NCBI GenBank assembly: GCA_026692885.1
Contig: JAPLNJ010000753.1
Span: forward strand, 1-16,582
DNA length: 16,582 nt
From: Planctomycetota bacterium
GTDB taxonomy: Bacteria > Planctomycetota > Planctomycetia > Pirellulales > Pirellulaceae
Reading direction: 5' to 3'
Shown here: positions 14,381 through 16,582 of the stretch, piece by piece
Numbering within the stretch: position 1 is the first letter of the stretch
Layout: the number at the start of each line of letters is the position of its first letter
Translations under genes and position numbers: made by a program
Notes under the pieces: model-generated
The model's database searches: none
What the model saw: the letters and a program-made list of their open reading frames with translations, nothing else
What the model was told of the DNA's origin: nothing

Positions 14381-14403
<23 letters not shown>
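12169..14403 (+). CDS. exported two-domain alpha/beta hydrolase (acetylxylan-esterase-like)
   Basis: The product has 744 residues. A basic N-terminus (VRRFCSRLGSR) and a hydrophobic run at about 20-36 ending SSSPAAG indicate export. Domain 1 (about 60-400) is an alpha/beta hydrolase of the acetylxylan esterase / Abhydrolase_7 type. It has a VLNPHGHWPNGRF oxyanion-side motif and nucleophile S278 in VTGASGGGTQT. A late HFQHNYNAVSR segment may supply the catalytic His. Domain 2 (about 440-744) repeats the fold, but the nucleophile elbow reads GLAGAG with A635 where Ser is expected, so it is probably not catalytic. The role is likely deacetylation of polysaccharide in the periplasm. ATG 12169 is chosen because the signal peptide follows directly and GAGG lies 11 nt upstream. 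Upstream in-frame sequence is repeat DNA. The 3' end overlaps the convergent rlmN by 23 bp. Confidence 0.9.
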
Positions 14404-15439
<1,036 letters not shown>

Positions 15440-15469
15440 ACGTTGCAGTGACCGAGGCAGAAACACCCT

Positions 15470-15527
15470 GTACGACGGGCCTCCGAGCCCGTCACTGATT
15501 TCGACGGCTTCGGAGAGCCGTCATACG
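15470..15527. repeat. double-hairpin GACGGGC/GACGGCT repeat between galU and rlmN
   Basis: Two adjacent perfect 7-bp hairpins, each with a 6-nt loop: GACGGGC/GCCCGTC (15474-15480/15487-15493) and GACGGCT/AGCCGTC (15503-15509/15516-15522). They are framed by TGTACGACGG at the left and CCGTCATACG at the right, so the whole block can also pair end to end. It occupies the 108-bp gap downstream of galU and upstream of rlmN, and may attenuate read-through. Confidence 0.8.
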
Positions 15528-15547
15528 TGACTCGTGAATAATCCGGC

Positions 15548-16459
15548 CTAGCGGACCACGGATGATTGGCCCAGGTCTAGGGTGCTCAGGAACTTGGCGA
15601 AATCGCCTCCGATCGTCTTGTCCCGCAGGGCATACACGACACACGCTTCCAGGTATCGCAGGGGGTCGCCTGTCGTCAACCACTGGCCCTCAATCGGATG
15701 GGCTAGAACGCGAGATTCGCGGCACAACTGGTTCAGGGCATAGGTCAAGTACAACTCGTCTTTCTTGCCCTGCTGGACCTCGATTGCCAATCGCTCTAGG
15801 ATCTCGATAATCCGCCAGGGCAGAATGAACCGTCCAAGTTGCGCCAGGTTGGAAGGGGCCACGCCCTTAGGTTTTTCCACGATCTCGACGATTTCCTTCG
15901 GTTCGATACCAGCCTTCAGTTGGGCGGCGCCGTACCGGAAGATCTCCGTCTCGGGCACCTCTTGAAAGGCGATCGTCGCCGCCGGTTCGTACTTCGTGTG
16001 CACCTCGATGAGCTGCTTGACGCAAGGGATCTCCGACAAGACCAAGTCGTCGCCGAACATGAAGACGAAAGGTTCCCCCGTATCGAGAAAGCTCTTGGCC
16101 GCCAACAGCGGCGAGCCGTTGCCGTAGGGCAGGTGCCTGCCCTGCCGGACGACCGCAAAATTGGCCAGCTGGGCGACGGCCTGAACCTTGCGCAATAAGT
16201 CGGGCTTCTGGCTGTCAATCAGATGCAGTTCCAACTCGCGTTGGGTGTCGAAATGGTCCGCGATGGCCTGTGTCCCCGCGCGCGTCACGAGGATGATCTC
16301 GCGGATGCCCGATTCGACCAGCTCCTGAACGAGACACTGCACGATAGGCCGATCCACAATCGGCAGCAGTTCCTTCGGCACGGCCTTCGTGGCCGGCAGA
16401 AAGCGGGTCCCAAAACCCGCCACAGCGATGACGGCTTTTCTAATCTGTCGAGTAGGCAT
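15548..16459 (-). CDS. galU: UTP--glucose-1-phosphate uridylyltransferase
   Basis: The product has 303 residues, the usual GalU length. It makes UDP-glucose from UTP and glucose-1-phosphate in the cytoplasm, feeding cell-envelope and exopolysaccharide synthesis. The nucleotide-binding signature is AVAGFGTRFLPATKAVPKELLP (residues 12-33), with K25 and K29 in the usual positions. DRPIVQCLVQELVESGI follows, then PYGNGSPLL, the metal-binding MFGDDLV segment and the EIVEKPKG substrate motif. The ATG at 16459 has a strong AAGGAG (16468-16473) 8 nt upstream, which decides the start. The longer frame to 16558 runs through leader sequence and is not needed. rlmN follows on the same strand. Confidence 0.95.
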   Translation of the reverse strand: MPTRQIRKAVIAVAGFGTRFLPATKAVPKELLPIVDRPIVQCLVQELVESGIREIILVTRAGTQAIADHFDTQRELELHLIDSQKPDLLRKVQAVAQLANFAVVRQGRHLPYGNGSPLLAAKSFLDTGEPFVFMFGDDLVLSEIPCVKQLIEVHTKYEPAATIAFQEVPETEIFRYGAAQLKAGIEPKEIVEIVEKPKGVAPSNLAQLGRFILPWRIIEILERLAIEVQQGKKDELYLTYALNQLCRESRVLAHPIEGQWLTTGDPLRYLEACVVYALRDKTIGGDFAKFLSTLDLGQSSVVR

Positions 16460-16467
16460 AATATGGT

Positions 16468-16473
16468 CTCCTT
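16468..16473 (-). promoter_or_regulatory. Shine-Dalgarno AAGGAG of galU
   Basis: A canonical AAGGAG on the minus strand, 8 nt before ATG 16459. It is the strongest ribosome-binding site in the window; most other genes here have weak ones or none. It fixes the galU start against the 33-codon-longer alternative. Confidence 0.85.
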
Positions 16474-16540
16474 CGGTAGGTCTGGTTTGTATTCCCTGTT
16501 GCTCTTCTCTTTCGATCTGAAGAGTGTCACAATATTCAAC

Positions 16541-16560
16541 CGTTGAAGGCGACTTCAACG
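16541..16560. repeat. CGTTGAAG hairpin upstream of galU
   Basis: CGTTGAAG (16541-16548) and CTTCAACG (16553-16560) are exact complements around GCGA (TCGC on the minus strand). It lies 82-101 bp upstream of the galU start, in the 123-bp stretch before the window edge. It could be part of the galU leader, an operator, or the terminator of a gene beyond the edge. No T-run is seen on either side. Confidence 0.5.
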
Positions 16561-16582
16561 CCCCTCACAGAACCGGACTTGT

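Overview
This GC-rich window looks like chromosomal DNA of a planctomycete, probably close to the Pirellulales. The assignment rests on three things. The secreted PQQ-like beta-propeller begins its mature part with NWPQFRGPTG. Long exported heparinase-like, WbsX/GH99-like and two-domain esterase proteins sit together. Several palindromic intergenic repeats resemble ones I recall from planctomycete genomes. No ribosomal RNA or other phylogenetic marker is present, so this is an inference.

Layout. 1-511 (-): N-terminal part of an ABC transporter ATPase, cut by the window edge. 512-1136: gene-free and repeat-rich. 1137-2474 (+): exported PQQ-like beta-propeller. 2564-3720: a mobile unit, a REP-associated tyrosine transposase (RAYT) gene held between two nearly identical 96-bp palindromes. 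3720-4715 (-): HEAT-repeat ORF bounded by repeats on both sides and probably a fragment. 4953-7366 (+): exported WbsX/GH99-like plus LamG gene, split in two by what looks like a single missing base, and carrying a further in-frame copy of the 96-bp palindrome. 7567-9942 (+): exported heparinase II/III-like protein. 10137-11666 (-): PLP-dependent group II decarboxylase. 11667-12168: a stack of palindromic repeats. 12169-14403 (+): large exported acetylxylan-esterase-like protein with a second, nucleophile-less hydrolase domain. 14381-15439 (-): rlmN-type radical SAM methyltransferase. 15548-16459 (-): galU.

Function. The four exported products (beta-propeller, GH99/LamG protein, heparinase-like lyase, esterase) suggest a loose polysaccharide-degradation neighbourhood. 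The genes are spread over both strands and separated by repeats, so it is not an operon. galU and rlmN are housekeeping genes in tandem.

The most unusual content is the repeat biology. Four copies of a REPIN-like element (about 32-bp arm, 32-nt spacer, 32-bp arm) lie in the first 5.2 kb. Two bracket the RAYT gene, one sits inside a reading frame without breaking it, and one sits in the 512-1136 gap. The subtypes differ by fully compensated base pairs in the stem, which argues for a selected hairpin. At least five unrelated palindromic repeat families fill the other intergenic gaps, several of them nested one inside another.
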